Positions 52,637 through 64,000 of a stretch of DNA of 64,000 nt are shown piece after piece; the first letter of the stretch is position 1; each line of letters starts with the position of its first letter. A program made the translations under genes and the position numbers. The DNA is from Pyropia haitanensis (Eukaryota > Rhodophyta > Bangiophyceae > Bangiales > Bangiaceae): NCBI GenBank assembly GCA_008729055.1, contig SDUX01000008.1:3249756-3313755 (forward strand), read 5' to 3'. The notes under the pieces were generated by a model that was not told the DNA's origin, ran no database searches, and worked only from the letters and a program-made list of their open reading frames with translations.

Positions 52637-54514
52637 ATGGTGTCGCCTCCTGCACAGGGCCTGCGCATTTGTTGCATTGGTGCCGGCTATGTCGGGGGCC
52701 CAACGATGGCCATGATGGCCCACAAGTGCCCGGAAGTGACGGTCACGGTAAGTGCATGGACAGGATAGCCACCGTACGTGGTGGACAGCGAGGCAGGAGG
52801 GGGGAGTGGGGTGAGCGGCCGGGAGCAACAGACTCGGTGACAGCAACGAGGGAACGACCAGCGGTTTCTGTTTGGGGATGGCTGAGACGTCCTGGTTTCA
52901 GGCGCTTTGCAACCGTGCGGGGGGTGCAATTCTATGTGGGACGCTGTCCCGCTGCTGCCAATGTTTTGTGGCTGCTCCTTGTCCGAACCGGCGGCGACAG
53001 CCGCTGTCGCAGACGGTTCGGTCTGATGACCTCCAGCAGCGTTGCTTCCGCTGTTCAGCACAGCAGCTGTGCACGTTGGGTGGTGACCCGCTGCTGTGCC
53101 CAGCCGTGAAGCTGACGTCTGGTTGTGGCCGGAGGAGTCTCCTTCCCATGGTCTGCGGGGTTGCCTGGATGTGGTTTGTGTCACCCCCTCTTTTCAGATT
53201 GTGGACATCTCTGTCCCCCGCATTGCGGCGTGGAACAGCGATGAGCTTCCCATCTACGAACCCGGCCTGGACAAGGTCGTGAAGGCGTGTCGCGGGAAGA
53301 ACCTGTTTTTCTCCACCGATGTGGACCAGGGCATCCGCGACTCGGACATTATCTTTGTGGCGGTCAACACGCCGACCAAGAAGGTGGGCCTTGGCGCCGG
53401 CCGCGCCGCCGACCTGACCTACTGGGAGCTGGCCGCTCGCCGCATTGCGCTGGTGGCCGAAACGCCCAAAGTGGTGGTGGAGAAGAGCACGGTGCCCATC
53501 AATACGGCCGAGGCCATCTCAGCCGTATTGCACGGGGCAGGCAAGACCCGCTTTGACATCCTCTCCAACCCCGAGTTCCTCGCGGAAGGCACCGCCATGA
53601 CTGACCTGGATGACCCCGACCGCGTGCTGATTGGCGGCAGCATGAGCGAGTCGGGTCAGGCGGCGGTCGCCAAGCTGGCTGACGTGTACGCCCACTGGGT
53701 GCCGCGGGAACGCATCCTGACGACCAACGTGTGGTCGTCAGAGCTGTCCAAGCTGGTGGCCAACAGCTTCCTCGCCCAGCGGGTATCGAGCATCAACGCG
53801 GTGAGTGCTATCTGCGAGGCGTCAGGCGCGGACGTGGACGAGGTGGCCCGCGCCGTGGGGATGGACTCGCGGATTGGTCCTAAGTTCCTCAAGGCGAGCG
53901 TCGGGTTTGGTGGCTCTTGCTTCCAAAAGGACATCCTCAACCTGGTGTACCTGTGCCAGTCGATGGGTCTCCCCGACGTGGCCGACTACTTCGACGCGGT
54001 CGTCACGATGAACAACCGGCAGAAGGAGCGGTTTGTGTCGCGCATCATCCACGGGCTGTTCAACACGGTGACGGGCAAGCGCATTGCGCTGCTGGGCTTT
54101 GCCTTCAAGAAAGACACTGGGGACACGCGCGAGTCGGCGGCGATTGAGATTTGCCGTCGGCTGATTGAGGAGCGCGCGTCGGTGTGCATCTACGACCCCA
54201 AGGTGGAGGCCAACCAGATTTGGATGGACCTGACCGCCGCGACGAGGCTGGACAGGACTGAGTTGGAAAAGTACGTGACGCTGTGCGACTCGGCGTACGA
54301 AGCGGCGGCGGGAGCGCACGCGCTGGCTGTTGCCACCGAGTGGGACGAGTTCAAGGGGCTGGACTACGCCAAGATCCAGGACGGGATGGTCAAGCCGTCG
54401 TTTTTGTTTGACGGCCGGAACGTGCTGGACCACGATGCGCTCCGCAAGCTGGGCTACATTGTGTACGCCATTGGCAAGCCGCTGGACCCCAAGCTCAACA
54501 CCAACTTTTGCTAG
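52637..54514 (+). CDS. UGDH: UDP-glucose 6-dehydrogenase (two exons)
   Basis: Oxidises UDP-glucose to UDP-glucuronate with two NAD+, feeding acidic cell-wall and matrix polysaccharides. Exon 1 (52637-52747) encodes [20 protein letters not shown] and [17 protein letters not shown]; the GAGYVG loop binds NAD. Exon 2 (53198-54514) continues [20 protein letters not shown] in phase. Motifs follow in order: [61 protein letters not shown], the catalytic [10 protein letters not shown] (Cys278), [15 protein letters not shown] and FDGRNVLD. The spliced protein has 475 residues. It resembles the animal/plant type much more than bacterial Ugd. The (ccaccctcg)n minisatellite ends 36 bp upstream of the start. 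Confidence 0.97.
52748..53197 (+). other. Intron of UGDH
   Basis: A 450-bp intron beginning GTAAGTGC and ending CCTCTTTTCAG. It is clearly lower in GC than the exons. It interrupts the N-terminal Rossmann beta strand after VTVT, and its removal restores VTVTIVDIS. Confidence 0.96.
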
Positions 54515-54949
54515 TGGCGTACGCCTCGGTGCTGCGGCATCGCTCCCCGTTGCTGGTGTGACGACCAAGTGAATTGGGGCACGTATGTACCAGTATCGTG
54601 TCATGTAAAAGCTTCAATGTCCTCATCCCTGTATCGCCATCATTCCTTTGCTGCCTAGAACTGGACCCCTCCACGGTCGTGCTGTTTCCTGGTGAGCGTT
54701 GCTGGTATGGATTGGCCGTCACTGGGCAAGGGTCTTCACCCGATGGCCGCCATACAGACCTCGGCTCGCACGTGGAGCACGGAGACAACGAACATCAACA
54801 AGGCGCGCTTACCGTCCAGTCCGCGCGACACTGGGACCAGCACATTAAGAGACGTATGCTTTTGCATTAACGACATCTACCATACCCTCTTTCCCGTCCA
54901 AAAAGCCCGTCAGAAGCTTGACCGCCAGGCACGCAATAAGCAGCCCGTC
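54515..54949. other. Convergent intergenic region
   Basis: 435 bp of lower-GC DNA between the stops of UGDH and the TPR gene; it must hold both 3' ends. No gene seen. Confidence 0.5.
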
Positions 54950-57900
54950 CTACGCCTGCCCCAACGACGAGGACGACCCATTCTTGGTACGGCCACCGTC
55001 CTCATCACTTGACCCCCTCACCTTGCGCGCCGGTGCCCCCCCCCCCCCTCGCCCCTCTCCGTCAGGGCTGCTGGCACCGCCGGTCGACGGGCGACCAGTG
55101 CGGCCCACCCGAGACGCGTCGTCCGCCTCATTGTCAGAGCTATGCCACTGCCCACCATCGCGGCCACGGGTGTCGCGCCGGCCGGCCGGCCGTTGCCGCG
55201 GGTGGGAGCTGGGGCTCCCCTCAGACAAACTTCCGTCGCTGTCGGCGGCACCGCGACGACCGCCATCCGTGCCTGTTGACCGCACCATTCCAGATGGCAG
55301 CGATGTGCCGCCATCCGTCCGACCCCCACCCCCACTGACACGACGGCCATCGCTGCTGCCGCCAACGTCACCGCGGCTGGGTGGCGGCGGGGGCACCCGC
55401 TGCCGCGGTCGCGGAACGGGTGCACCGTCATCGTCCGAGCTGCTGCCCCCCGCTGCGGCACCAGCCTGCGGCGGACGCCGCTCGGCATGGGCGCGATCGG
55501 GCGTACGAACGTCCCCGCTGTCGTCATCACCGCCACTGACAGCTCGGGACGACACCGACGGCAAGCGCGCCATCGGTGGGGCGTGGCGGTCGGTGGGGCC
55601 CTGCAGCCCGCTGCCCCCGTCTCCTCCGTCCACTGTGCGACGACCACGGGCAGGCGGCAACCCAGACGCCGCGTTCCCCCCACTGCCGCTGTTCGAGCCG
55701 TCTCTGCGGCGCAGATCCTGGTCCCCGTCATAGTCGCTGCCGTCATCGTCCACATCACGAAGTGAGCTAATGACGGCTGCACTATCGCCCCCGCCGCCGC
55801 CACCGTCGTCGCCACGAACACGATTACCGCCGCCACCGACGCCTCCACTTCCTCGCAGCCCGCGGGCATAGACGCGGCTACCGCCATCAACAGCCCCGCT
55901 TGCGCCCTCACTCGCCGCCGTCGGCGCTGTGCGACGGCCAAAGCGGGCAAGGGTCGACACGGGACGCAACGGGAGCATGGACGCCGAGCCGCTCGCGTTG
56001 GCGCCCCCACCGTCGTCAACGACGTCAACACCATCGCCCCCACTGTCGCTGCTGCCACTGCCGCTCCGGCGGCGGCCGTCTGACTCACCCGCTCGCTCCG
56101 CTCGCTCCGCACGCCCTTCCGCCCGTCCTTCCTTGGCTACGTAAGCTTCGCGGACGGAGGGGCCGCACGGCGAGTCTGTCTCACGCTCAACGGGGCCAGC
56201 CAGCAATCGTGAGCCACCCCGGCGGCCAGCATGCTCACGATCCGGCAGGCGCTCCCGCCGACCGTCGCCGTCCTCCCCGGCCTCGCCATCCGCCACTCGG
56301 CCACGGCCCTGCCGGCTGCTGCCGTCTCGATGGCCACCACGGGAGGCAGTCAGGCGGTCTGTTGAGGCATCCGGGTCGGCAGCCATCTCAGGTCGTGAGG
56401 TACGGCCAGAAGAGCCCCGCGCCAAACTGCCGCTGGTTGGCGTGTCAGCGGCGCCACTGCCGCCGCTTTCACGGACGGGCTCCACTAGGGACGACTTGCG
56501 TGAACCGTGTGGCAGCGAGTTCAGCGGTGACAGCGCGCCGCCGCGCACTCTAGGTGGGGGAGGCGGAAACTGACCCACCGTGGGCAAGGGCGGCGGCGGG
56601 AGGGCCTTGCCGCTGCCCAAGGCCGGAATGGCTGCACCGCCACGGCAGGGCCGGTCGGCGAGACGCTCATCGTGAACAGGTGACCGTACCGTACTCCGGC
56701 CGCCGCCAGACTGACTGCCAGTTCCGGGCGAGGATGCACCGCGACCAACACCGTCGCCACCACCTCGGCGGCTGCCAACGCCGTCCGTTCCCGAACCGCC
56801 CGCGGGCGGTGCCGCGTCGCCCCCGCCACCACCTCCCCAGCGCAGAGGCGGTGGATCTCCCGGCTGCACGTCCATCGATGCCCCCTGCTGGTGACGCAGC
56901 GCCGGGGACACCCGCGGTGATGGCCTACCACCACCTGCCTGCCGCGGGACGTCCGGGCTCCGGGCCACCCGCCCGCCACTGCCGCCGCCGCCTGCCGACG
57001 GGGTCGAAACTGGAATAGGCGACGCAAGCAACGGCAACCGCCCGCCGGACGGCCGTGGCAGCGACAGGTTGGCCAGCCGTCGCGGCCCTGGCGGCAGCTC
57101 CCCACTGTGACCACCGCCGGCCGCACTTGCGCCCGACGACGGCTGCATGGGCGTATATCGAGACCCTGGGCCACGGCCTGGTGACGGCGACCTCGGTGTA
57201 CGTCGACCCGACGCAGGAGCAGAAACGCGACCACCGCTAGCAAACGACAGCAGGTCCTGTGAAGCGGCGCGTCGAAAGGCGGCTTCCTCCTTCCTGGCAC
57301 TGCTTTCAGGGCTCAGGCTCTCCCGCGGGGGGGCGGCAGAGACGGTGGCTGCGGCCTTGGCCGACCCACCTCCATCGCCGCCCCCCTCCCGGCTCAGGCG
57401 TTGCCGCTTAGTATCCCGCGGTGCCGATGATGATGTCGAGTGCGCTCGGGGGGGATCCTGAGGCAGCCCCGGCGGGAAGAGTGTCTGGTGTTGCGGCTTC
57501 ACTTGCTTCAACAGCCGTGGCTGCGACAAATTACGGTGGATGGGCTTGGCCGCCTCTGCCCGTCCGACATTCCGAGGCTCAGAGACGGGGGCAAACGATC
57601 GAGAGCGCCCACATGGAGGAGGGTAAGCGCGAGCGTCGCTGGCCACGCCCGTCATCGCATCCGTCCCGCCACCGCCGCGGGGATCCTCCCGGTCACAACC
57701 GCCAGACGCAACGCGCTCATCAAGCGGCGCCAGTTGCTGGGCGTCAGCGTCAGTCCGCCATGAGCCTCGCTCCCGGTCGTGCACCACCTCCGCGTCAACA
57801 TCACGCGGGGCCTCTTCAGCAGACAGGCTGCGCTTCCGTAGGCCACTCGACTGCGGCCACGTCTCCTGCTGCTGCACTTGCGGTCGCTGTGGCTGATGAT

Positions 57901-60125
57901 GAAGTAACGACGTCTGCTGCCGGCGACCTACCAGCGGCCCCGACTGCTGCCCATACGCCGGTGCCGATCGCGCGGCTGAGTGTCCTGTCGAGTGCGCCGC
58001 CGAGTGCGCCGCCGAATGCGCTGCAGAGTGCCCCTGAGACTGGGCCTGCGATGGCACGCCCGGAGGTGGCACCCTGTGACCCGGCTCAGGCGCTGATACC
58101 GAGAGAGCCGGGCCCCCTCCATCGGTACCTCCACCCCCTCCCCGGGCGCCGCCGCCGCTACCACCACCACCACCACCACCACCGCCGCCGCCGCCGCCGC
58201 CGCCGCCACCGCCACCGCCACCGCCATCGCCGCCACCGCCACCGCCGTCGCCGCCGTCGCCGCCGTCGCCGCCGTCGCCGCCGTCGCGATCGCCGCCGTC
58301 GCCGCCGTCGCGGTCGCCGCCGTCGCCGCCGTCGCGGTCGCCGCCATCACCACCAGCACCACCCGCGGTTGGCCACGCCGTCGCAGCCTCCAACGCCGCC
58401 TCGGCTACAGCAAGGCGTCGCTGCAACGCAGCTGATGGCGGCGCCAGCTGCGCCGCCTTTCGATACGAATCAACCGAGTCCCGCGGCTGCTCGCATGACG
58501 CGTAGAGGGCGCCAAGATAGCACCACGTGTCCGACGACGACGCGTCCTTCTCAACGGCCCGCGCAAACGTGTCCATTGCGTCCGCCGACTGCGAGGCGCG
58601 CAGGTAGAGAAGGCCAATCGCGCACAGTGGCGCGGGGGACTGCGGGGCCCGCTCAGAAGCGGCGGTAAACGCGACGTACGCCTTCGCAGGATCGCCCATG
58701 GACATTAAGACGTGGCCAAGCATCAAGCAGCTCGCCGCGTCGGCGGGTGCGAGCTCCATGGCGCCCTCCAGCAGCGATGCCGCCTCGGCCAGCGTGCGCG
58801 CCTCCTTCTCCTTGTCCATGGGCGGTCGAACGACGGGCGGGGGGTTCCTATCGCCACCAGTGCCACCGGCACCGCCACAATCATCGGTCGCCCGCTCCGC
58901 GTCTGAACCAGTTGGTGCATCCCCGCCCACGGCACCGTCGGGCCCGTTGCTATTCCACGCCCACACGTCCGTTGAGACGCCCATGGCGTCGGCTGACTTG
59001 GCAGCCTCGACCGCTGCAGGGGTGCTCGAATAGAGCAACCAACCAAGCCGTTGCAGCATCGCCGGCGACGGTGCATCGGGGGGTTCCAGTGCCAAGAGCG
59101 CGCGGACGGCACTGATGAGGCCGGCAAGGTCACCGAGCATCTCATAAACTTTCGCGGCGTTAACCCACGCGTCGGATGGGGTCAGCGGGCGTATGCCTCG
59201 GTCGACCCCGCCGCCGCCCATCGAAGGTGGCGATGTCGCGGCAGACAAAAACGCACTGGCCGCACCACGCAAGTTGCCAGCGTTGAGGTGCAGCCGACCA
59301 AGCGCAAAGTGGACCTCTGCAGCACACTCATACGTCGGCTGGAGATTAAGCACAGACGTAAAGGCATCCGCCGCCAGCTCAGAAGACCCGTGGACGTCAT
59401 ACATGACGCCCACACCGTGCCACAGCGCGGGAAGCTGCTCCTTCTCGGGCGCGCACGCAATGGCGGTCTGGTAGGCGGTAAAGGCCTCGCCGACCAGGTT
59501 GGCCAGCGTCGTCGCTGCGCCCAGCGACGACCACGCGTCAGCGTGACGCGGGGACAGGTCCACTGCTCGCCGCAACAGAGGGATGGCGGCGCTGTACTCG
59601 CGCCGCGCCACCAACACCGACCCAGCGGCTGCCAGCGCGCCCACATTGCTGTCGTTAAGCGCAATCGCCCGCTCCAGCGCAGCAACCGCGCCGCCACCAT
59701 CGTTCATACCAGCCCGCAAACGGCCAATGCAAGTCCAAACGTCAGACGTGGCGTGTAGTAGCTCCCGCTCCGCTACAGCCATGGAGGGCGACGGCACCGC
59801 AGCCGCGTCCATCCGCTGAGAAGACGGGTGCTGCTGTGCGGCCGCCGCCTGCTGCTGTTGCTGCTGTTGCTGCTGGGCAAGCACCTGCTGCGCGTGCAGC
59901 TGCTGCTGCTGCTGCTGCTGCTCATGGTGTCTTTGTTCAGCAACCCGACGCTGATAGTCAAGCTGCTGCTTTTCTTGCTCCGCCAGGTGCTCCTGCTGCT
60001 GCCGCTTGAGCGCCGCCTGACGTTGTGCTTCTGCCTGTTGCAGCCGCATTTGGCGCTGCCGCTGCTCCTGCTTTTGCTGCTCTTGCTGCTGCAATAAGTG
60101 CTGCTGCTGCTGTTGCTGTTGCTGC

Positions 60126-60160
<35 letters not shown>

Positions 60161-60648
60161 TTGCTGCTGCGCCAGCAGGTACTGCTGCTGGCTCTGGCGC
60201 TGCTGATGGGCGAGCGCAAGCGCCGCCGCCTGTTGCTGCGCCGCCGCAGACTGCGCCGCCACGGCCGCGTGCTGCTGCTGCTGCTGCGCGTGCTGCTGCT
60301 GCTGCATGCTCAGCTGCTGATGGTGGTGATGATGCTGCGCCTGCAGAGGTGACGCGTCGCCACGAGAGCCGTACTGTCCCGGTGCAGCTATGCCCCGCGA
60401 GCGGGCTGCGCTCATCGGCTGGGGGCTTGCCGACCCACGATACCCGGCAGTAGTGCCGCCACGAGCGTGGGCTACCTGATGCATGCCCGCGTCACCTTCC
60501 CCGGTCGACGTACCCGATCCGCGCCCGACAGATCCGGCACCCCGGCTGGGCGGCGGCGTGTACGTCATTCGTGCAGGCCCTTGCGACGGCATTCGCTGCT
60601 GATGCTGCTGCGCGTAATGGTGATGGTGTTGCGGTTGCACAAGTTGCA

Positions 60649-60692
<44 letters not shown>

Positions 60693-61024
60693 TGCTGTTG
60701 CTGCTGCGCATGCATGTGACCACCGCGAGCCGCGTAGGGCACGGGCGATGACATGGCCGCGCTTCCGCCACCGCCTTGCGAGCGGGACAAGCTCCCACCT
60801 TGGGAGATGGGTCCGCGGTAAAGCGGCACGGCACCGCCGGCGCCACGCACGTGCGGCGGAGGTCGCGCACCAACGTCCATATCCGCCGCCGACACGGCAG
60901 CCGCGACGCCGCTGCCACGCGGAACGGCGCCCGCCATCCCCCGAGCGGTCGGGTGCATGTCCGACCCGCGAGGCCCAGCCTGCGGCGGTGGCGCACCGTA
61001 CGCGTAGCGTGGGCTGTTACGCAT
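54950..61024 (-). CDS. CYC8/SSN6-like TPR co-repressor with poly-Q tracts
   Basis: The start at 61024 (MRNSPRYAYGAPPPQAGPRG) gives 2,024 residues; the frame is open further upstream but only in low complexity. Residues ~100-400 are Gln/His-rich with pure poly-Q tracts. Residues ~405-880 hold about eight tetratricopeptide repeats: DVWTCIGRLRAGMNDGGGAV, SNVGALAAAGSVLVARREYS, HADAWSSLGAATTLANLVGE, AAEVHFALGRLHLNAGNLRG, ASCLMLGHVLMSMGDPAKAY, PLCAIGLLYLRASQSADAMD and SDTWCYLGALYASCEQPRDS. The order and the Gln-rich flank match yeast Cyc8/Ssn6, the partner of Tup1 in transcriptional repression. A Gly-Asp repeat follows (~890-940). The ~1,000-residue C-terminus is Ser/Arg/Gly/Asp-rich and disordered, far longer than in yeast. 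A chromatin co-repressor role in the nucleus is inferred from the TPR block. Confidence 0.85.
58206..58355 (-). repeat. Gly-Asp coding microsatellite in the TPR gene
   Basis: Degenerate repeats of gccgccgtcgccgccgtcgc type encoding GGDGGDRDGGDGG units, followed by a long poly-Gly run. Probably length-variable. Confidence 0.8.
59850..60180 (-). repeat. CAG/CAA tracts coding poly-Gln (first cluster)
   Basis: Runs of ctg/ttg triplets on the plus strand (for example 60092-60170) encode glutamine on the minus strand, mixed with a QxxxRQ-type coiled region (EQQKQEQRQRQMRLQQAEAQ). Confidence 0.9.
60640..60712 (-). repeat. CAG tract coding poly-Gln (N-terminal)
   Basis: About 21 consecutive Gln codons, mostly CAG, in the N-terminal part of the TPR co-repressor. 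Confidence 0.9.
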
Positions 61025-61522
61025 GGTGATCGGCGTGGTGGCGAGGGAGAGGGCCGCGACGGGGGTGACCAACAAGGAGGTGATCGACCACGCGCAGCGT
61101 AGCGGGAAGAACGAAGAGGCCCCGGTCAACGTGGACCTACCGACTCCAGCGTCCTCAACAGAGAAAAAAAAAACACACACTAGAATCACGAAGGGAAGAG
61201 GTTGTCGGCGCGTGGGGGGAACACTTTCGGGGGAGCCAACGAAGAGGGGAGAGCCGACGTCGGGACGCGGACGCCACAACACAACCGATCGAGGGCAACG
61301 GAGAGTGGGGCGCACGGTCGGCGAACGGGACGGACACGGCACGGCTGGCGCGACAGGCAATGGCGCGCGCGGGAGCACCTCCTTCGACGCACAAGGTGGT
61401 TGTGCGCACGCACCCGAGCGTGCTGATTTACACGGCGGCACCTCACCGACGCCGAACGGTCTGCGCGCCCGGCCCACCGACGACGACGGCACCGCCCACC
61501 CACTCACCCACCCACCCACCCG

Positions 61523-61561
<39 letters not shown>

Positions 61562-62789
61562 TGCACCGGCGCCGTCGTGGCCCCGGATTGCGCCGCGCTG
61601 GGGGCCCCAGCGACGGCGGGCTCGCGGTGACCCGTGCGAGGCGCCCCCCACGGCCGGCCAACGAGTCGGGCGGGCACGCGTGTCACCCGCCACGGTTTTG
61701 GAAACGAACAGAGCCTCTTCTCGACCGAACCGACCAGCGACACCCACAGCGGTGACCCCGGCAGCACAGCCACACTTTTTGAGTCCATGGTCGGACCGCC
61801 AGGGCAAGCCCACCCGCCACCGTTCCCTCCTTCCCTCCCCCTCCTCCCCTCCCCGCCGCCCCCCCCCTCCTCCGGCCCCGGCCGTCCGCGCCTCGCTGGC
61901 CAGGCCAGCAATCCGTGCAAGACCCGCGGCCAGGACACACTGCGCTCGGTCCAGGTCGCGCCCCGAGGACGAGCCAGTGGCGGCCATTCATCACCTGCCT
62001 GCGTGCACGTGTCGCGAGACGGCGGCAATTCGTGACGAGCCCACCCAAACCCAACCCACGCCGCTGGGTCCGACGGCAACGAGTCCCGACAGCCAAGCAT
62101 CGTCCCGAGGCTGCCGTTTCATCATGCCTACCACGAGGCCCACAGACTTGCCCGAGTCTCACGAGCTCAACGACCGGACCGCGTACGTCGCATAAGTCGT
62201 CCAGAAGGCCTGCAGACGATAGAATGATTCCAACGATAATGTGCTGTCACGATTCGAAAGAATGACGACGATGGAAACCTGATTTACGGCTGCGCCTGCT
62301 CCACTGCTCTGCGTGCTCCTACAGACCGGATGCTTGAGCTTGTCCGTCAGTGTGCAGGAGCAAGACCAAGATACTTGTCATGTCCCTCTCGATAGAAAGC
62401 CTTGCAGGGGGCCCTCGCTCGCACCCCCTAGTGTCTGAGGTGCCAACAACTCTGTCCAGCGAGATTGACCTCTGTCTCGGCCGCGGCTTGAAATTCGACC
62501 ACCGTCACCGCGAGCGTGCCCGGCGGGGCTTTGAAGTTGCCATCGCACGTGTGGGTGTGGGGTTGCGGTCTCCCCCACGTGCCGGGGGCGGCCTCCACGT
62601 CAGACCAGCAGACCAGGCAAGCCCGCCTGGGACTCTCTGTCGAGGTCCCCGCAGAGTGCGCTTCGCAAGGACTTGAAAAAGTAGGCAAGTACGGCTTCAG
62701 TGTCACGATTGGCGGGTCTGACCGTCTAGCCATGCATGACCACGTGTGCACGCGGCTCTAAAAACACGTGGGCGGCGCTCGCAAACACA
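61025..62789. other. Upstream region of the TPR gene and lower-GC intergenic DNA
   Basis: 61025-61960 is the likely 5' leader/promoter of the TPR gene. It includes a pure run of about 39 C at 61523-61561. From 62190 the composition becomes more balanced. Short open frames (for example 62516-62761) show no domain. No gene supported. Confidence 0.5.
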
Positions 62790-63175
62790 CTGCGCGGTGC
62801 TCCTTGAATATGGATCCACGTCAAGAGTTCTTCAAGCGCAGAACCTTGCGAAAATCGAGAAGAGTACGCTTGGCGACCCCCCGTGAAGTCCCCAAAAAGA
62901 GCAGATTACTTGATGAATTCTTGATCAATCTTGACAACGGGGTCGCGACTCAGGCACGGTCAAAGACGTACGAGGTACCAGAAGGTGCGCCAGAGTGCGG
63001 GCCACGCAGAGAGGTATGGAAAGACCTGTACCGAGAGTGGGTGGACGAAGCCTCTTGATCTCGTCGCACGAATTCAAGTGCACCTTTAACCACGGTGCTT
63101 GACCGTTTCTTGGCATTAACAGTACGGAACTATCGCCCCTTGACTAGGCGCTTGCGCAGCACAACGGAGTTATTT
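62790..63175 (+). repeat. Dispersed repeat family R1, copy B
   Basis: Matches copy A (29505-29985, minus strand) in ordered blocks from actgcgcggtgctccttg, through tggatccac, a gcgaccccccgtgaa box, cttgatcaatcttga, cgaggtaccagaaggtgcgc and acgcagagaggt, to the end block gcttgcgcagcacaacggag. A 96-codon frame (62768-63058) spans part of it, but I do not recognise the translation. Confidence 0.7.
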
Positions 63176-63660
63176 TTGTGCGAAGTATCGCTGGTCAGGT
63201 TCGTCTGTGTTGACTGTTTCTATCAAAGGTAGGGGAAAGTATTACTGTCGCCCCAATTTTGGCGGATGCCCATGTTTGCAACTGCGCAACAGTAGATGGA
63301 TGACCAATGACTTGCCTCAGATTCAGCTTGTCTAACCAATAGCTGCTCAGTTTCGCGCTCCATTGTTGAACAGACGGGACTCATTGCCGCTGTCTGGGGA
63401 TTTCAGACCAGATCGACGGGATGAATGGCTCATTTGCAGCTGGCTCGCCTGCTCCGGTCAATAATTCGTCTGAGATCCACGGGAAACAGCGGAGATTGCC
63501 GGGAAACACTATCGCTTTTGGACCAATCAGCGTCCTGCTCGAGGTGGGCTCGCAGCGGTGGCCAACCAGATGCTCTTCGGATGAGAAGCGCCACGCGATC
63601 ACTGGGGAGTTCTCGCACTCCATTGGCCTGATCGAGCTACGACCGTGTTGACCCGGAGGG
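63176..63660. other. Lower-GC region with TIR-like motif
   Basis: A piece at about 63250-63271 (ccccaattttggcggatgcc) closely resembles the right end of the 650-bp TA-flanked element (tcccatttttggcggacgtg). I could not find a partner end, so this may be a solo or truncated end. CCAAT motifs occur at 63307, 63337 and 63520. No gene is supported. Confidence 0.45.
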
Positions 63661-64000
63661 GGTGTGTATTTTGGGCTTCAGCTCCCTGCCGCACCTCCTT
63701 TTCTTGTTGAATCCCTCCACCTGCCCCTGCCCAACCCCCCTGGGCGCGGGACGGGGGGGTGGGGGGGGGGCGTGGGGTGCGCCGAGTCAATCCCCTCACA
63801 CATGAAGACAGCGGAGCCGCCAGGGGCAGCCGCCCAGCCTGCAGTGCGACCGCCCCCCCCCAACCGCGGCGCCGCCGCCGCGGCCGGTCGGCCGCCAGCG
63901 CCCCGTCCGCCCCGGCCGGCCGCCACCGCCGTCGCCACCGCCACCGCCGCCGCCGCCGCCGCCGCGGCGGCCGCCCGCTGACAGCCTCCGTCTACTTTGG
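63661..64000. other. GC-rich window end
   Basis: Pyrimidine-rich DNA followed by poly-G (63745-63769) and (GCC)n-type sequence at 63935-63975. It may be the upstream part of a gene beyond the window; nothing can be assigned. Confidence 0.4.

Noticed and set aside
61025..61987. 321-residue N-terminal extension of the TPR co-repressor
   Set aside because: The extension runs through poly-C/poly-G and low complexity; the methionine at 61024 starts a plausible N-terminus.
62768..63058. 96-residue protein in the lower-GC island
   Set aside because: It lies in a diverged dispersed repeat whose other copy does not preserve the frame over its length.

Overview
The window is nuclear DNA of a photosynthetic eukaryote and is visibly very GC-rich. 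It is full of (GCC)n/(GGC)n runs, poly-C/poly-G homopolymers and Ala/Gly/Pro-rich translations. Gene content includes NEDD8-activating enzyme UBA3, an animal-type UDP-glucose dehydrogenase, homogentisate dioxygenase, a CYC8/SSN6-like TPR co-repressor, a REJ-domain membrane protein, a plastid PAP/fibrillin and a nucleus-encoded one-helix (HLIP-type) protein with an N-terminal targeting extension. Introns are few and short; three were placed with GT-AG borders. Together this best fits a GC-rich alga, with a bangiophycean red alga (Porphyra/Pyropia type) as my leading guess. That is inference, not proof.

Layout. 1-0.45 kb: a 367-bp hAT-like MITE. 1.7-9.0 kb (+): giant REJ-domain protein. 10.35-11.1 kb (-): small secreted protein. 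14.7-15.7 kb (-): YfcG/YghU-type glutathione transferase. 16.5-18.1 kb (+): TPM + transmembrane + RING protein. 19.0-19.6 kb (-): possible Ala-rich exon. 20.8-21.6 kb (+): two-exon YqeY/GatB-like protein. 23.65-25.4 kb (+): FkbM methyltransferase. 25.5-27.2 kb (-): a possible frame-broken Ala-rich gene. 27.46-27.83 kb: second, identical MITE in opposite orientation. 27.8-31.9 kb: lower-GC, repeat-bearing stretch without convincing genes. 32.0-33.8 kb (+): HGD. 34.4-35.75 kb (-): membrane-anchored methyltransferase-like protein. 36.8-37.8 kb (+): PAP/fibrillin. 38.1-39.4 kb (-): UBA3. 40.4-40.8 kb (+): HLIP. 41.7-43.85 kb (-): F-box/LRR-like protein. 44.7-46.8 kb (+): S1-domain protein. 48.4-49.35 kb (+): protein with two ubiquitin-like domains. 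52.6-54.5 kb (+): UGDH. 54.95-61.0 kb (-): TPR/poly-Q co-repressor. 61-64 kb: repeat-bearing, lower-GC intergenic DNA.

Genes are housekeeping and not arranged as operons; neighbours are often convergent (HGD/methyltransferase, PAP/UBA3, UGDH/TPR protein) or divergent (UBA3/HLIP). Shared themes are ubiquitin-like pathways (UBA3, RING protein, double-UBL protein, F-box-like protein), plastid function (HLIP, PAP) and sugar or secretory biochemistry (UGDH, FkbM enzyme).

The most striking whole-window observations are: (i) the MITE pair, each copy with its own perfect 8-bp target-site duplication; (ii) repeated one- or two-base frame breaks at poly-C/poly-G runs inside otherwise well-conserved genes (UBA3 twice, PAP, FkbM and probably the F-box/LRR and S1 genes), most easily read as homopolymer-length error in the sequence; (iii) two further unclassified repeat families confined to the lower-GC islands. 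I found no CRISPR array, rRNA, convincing tRNA, virus or antiviral system.
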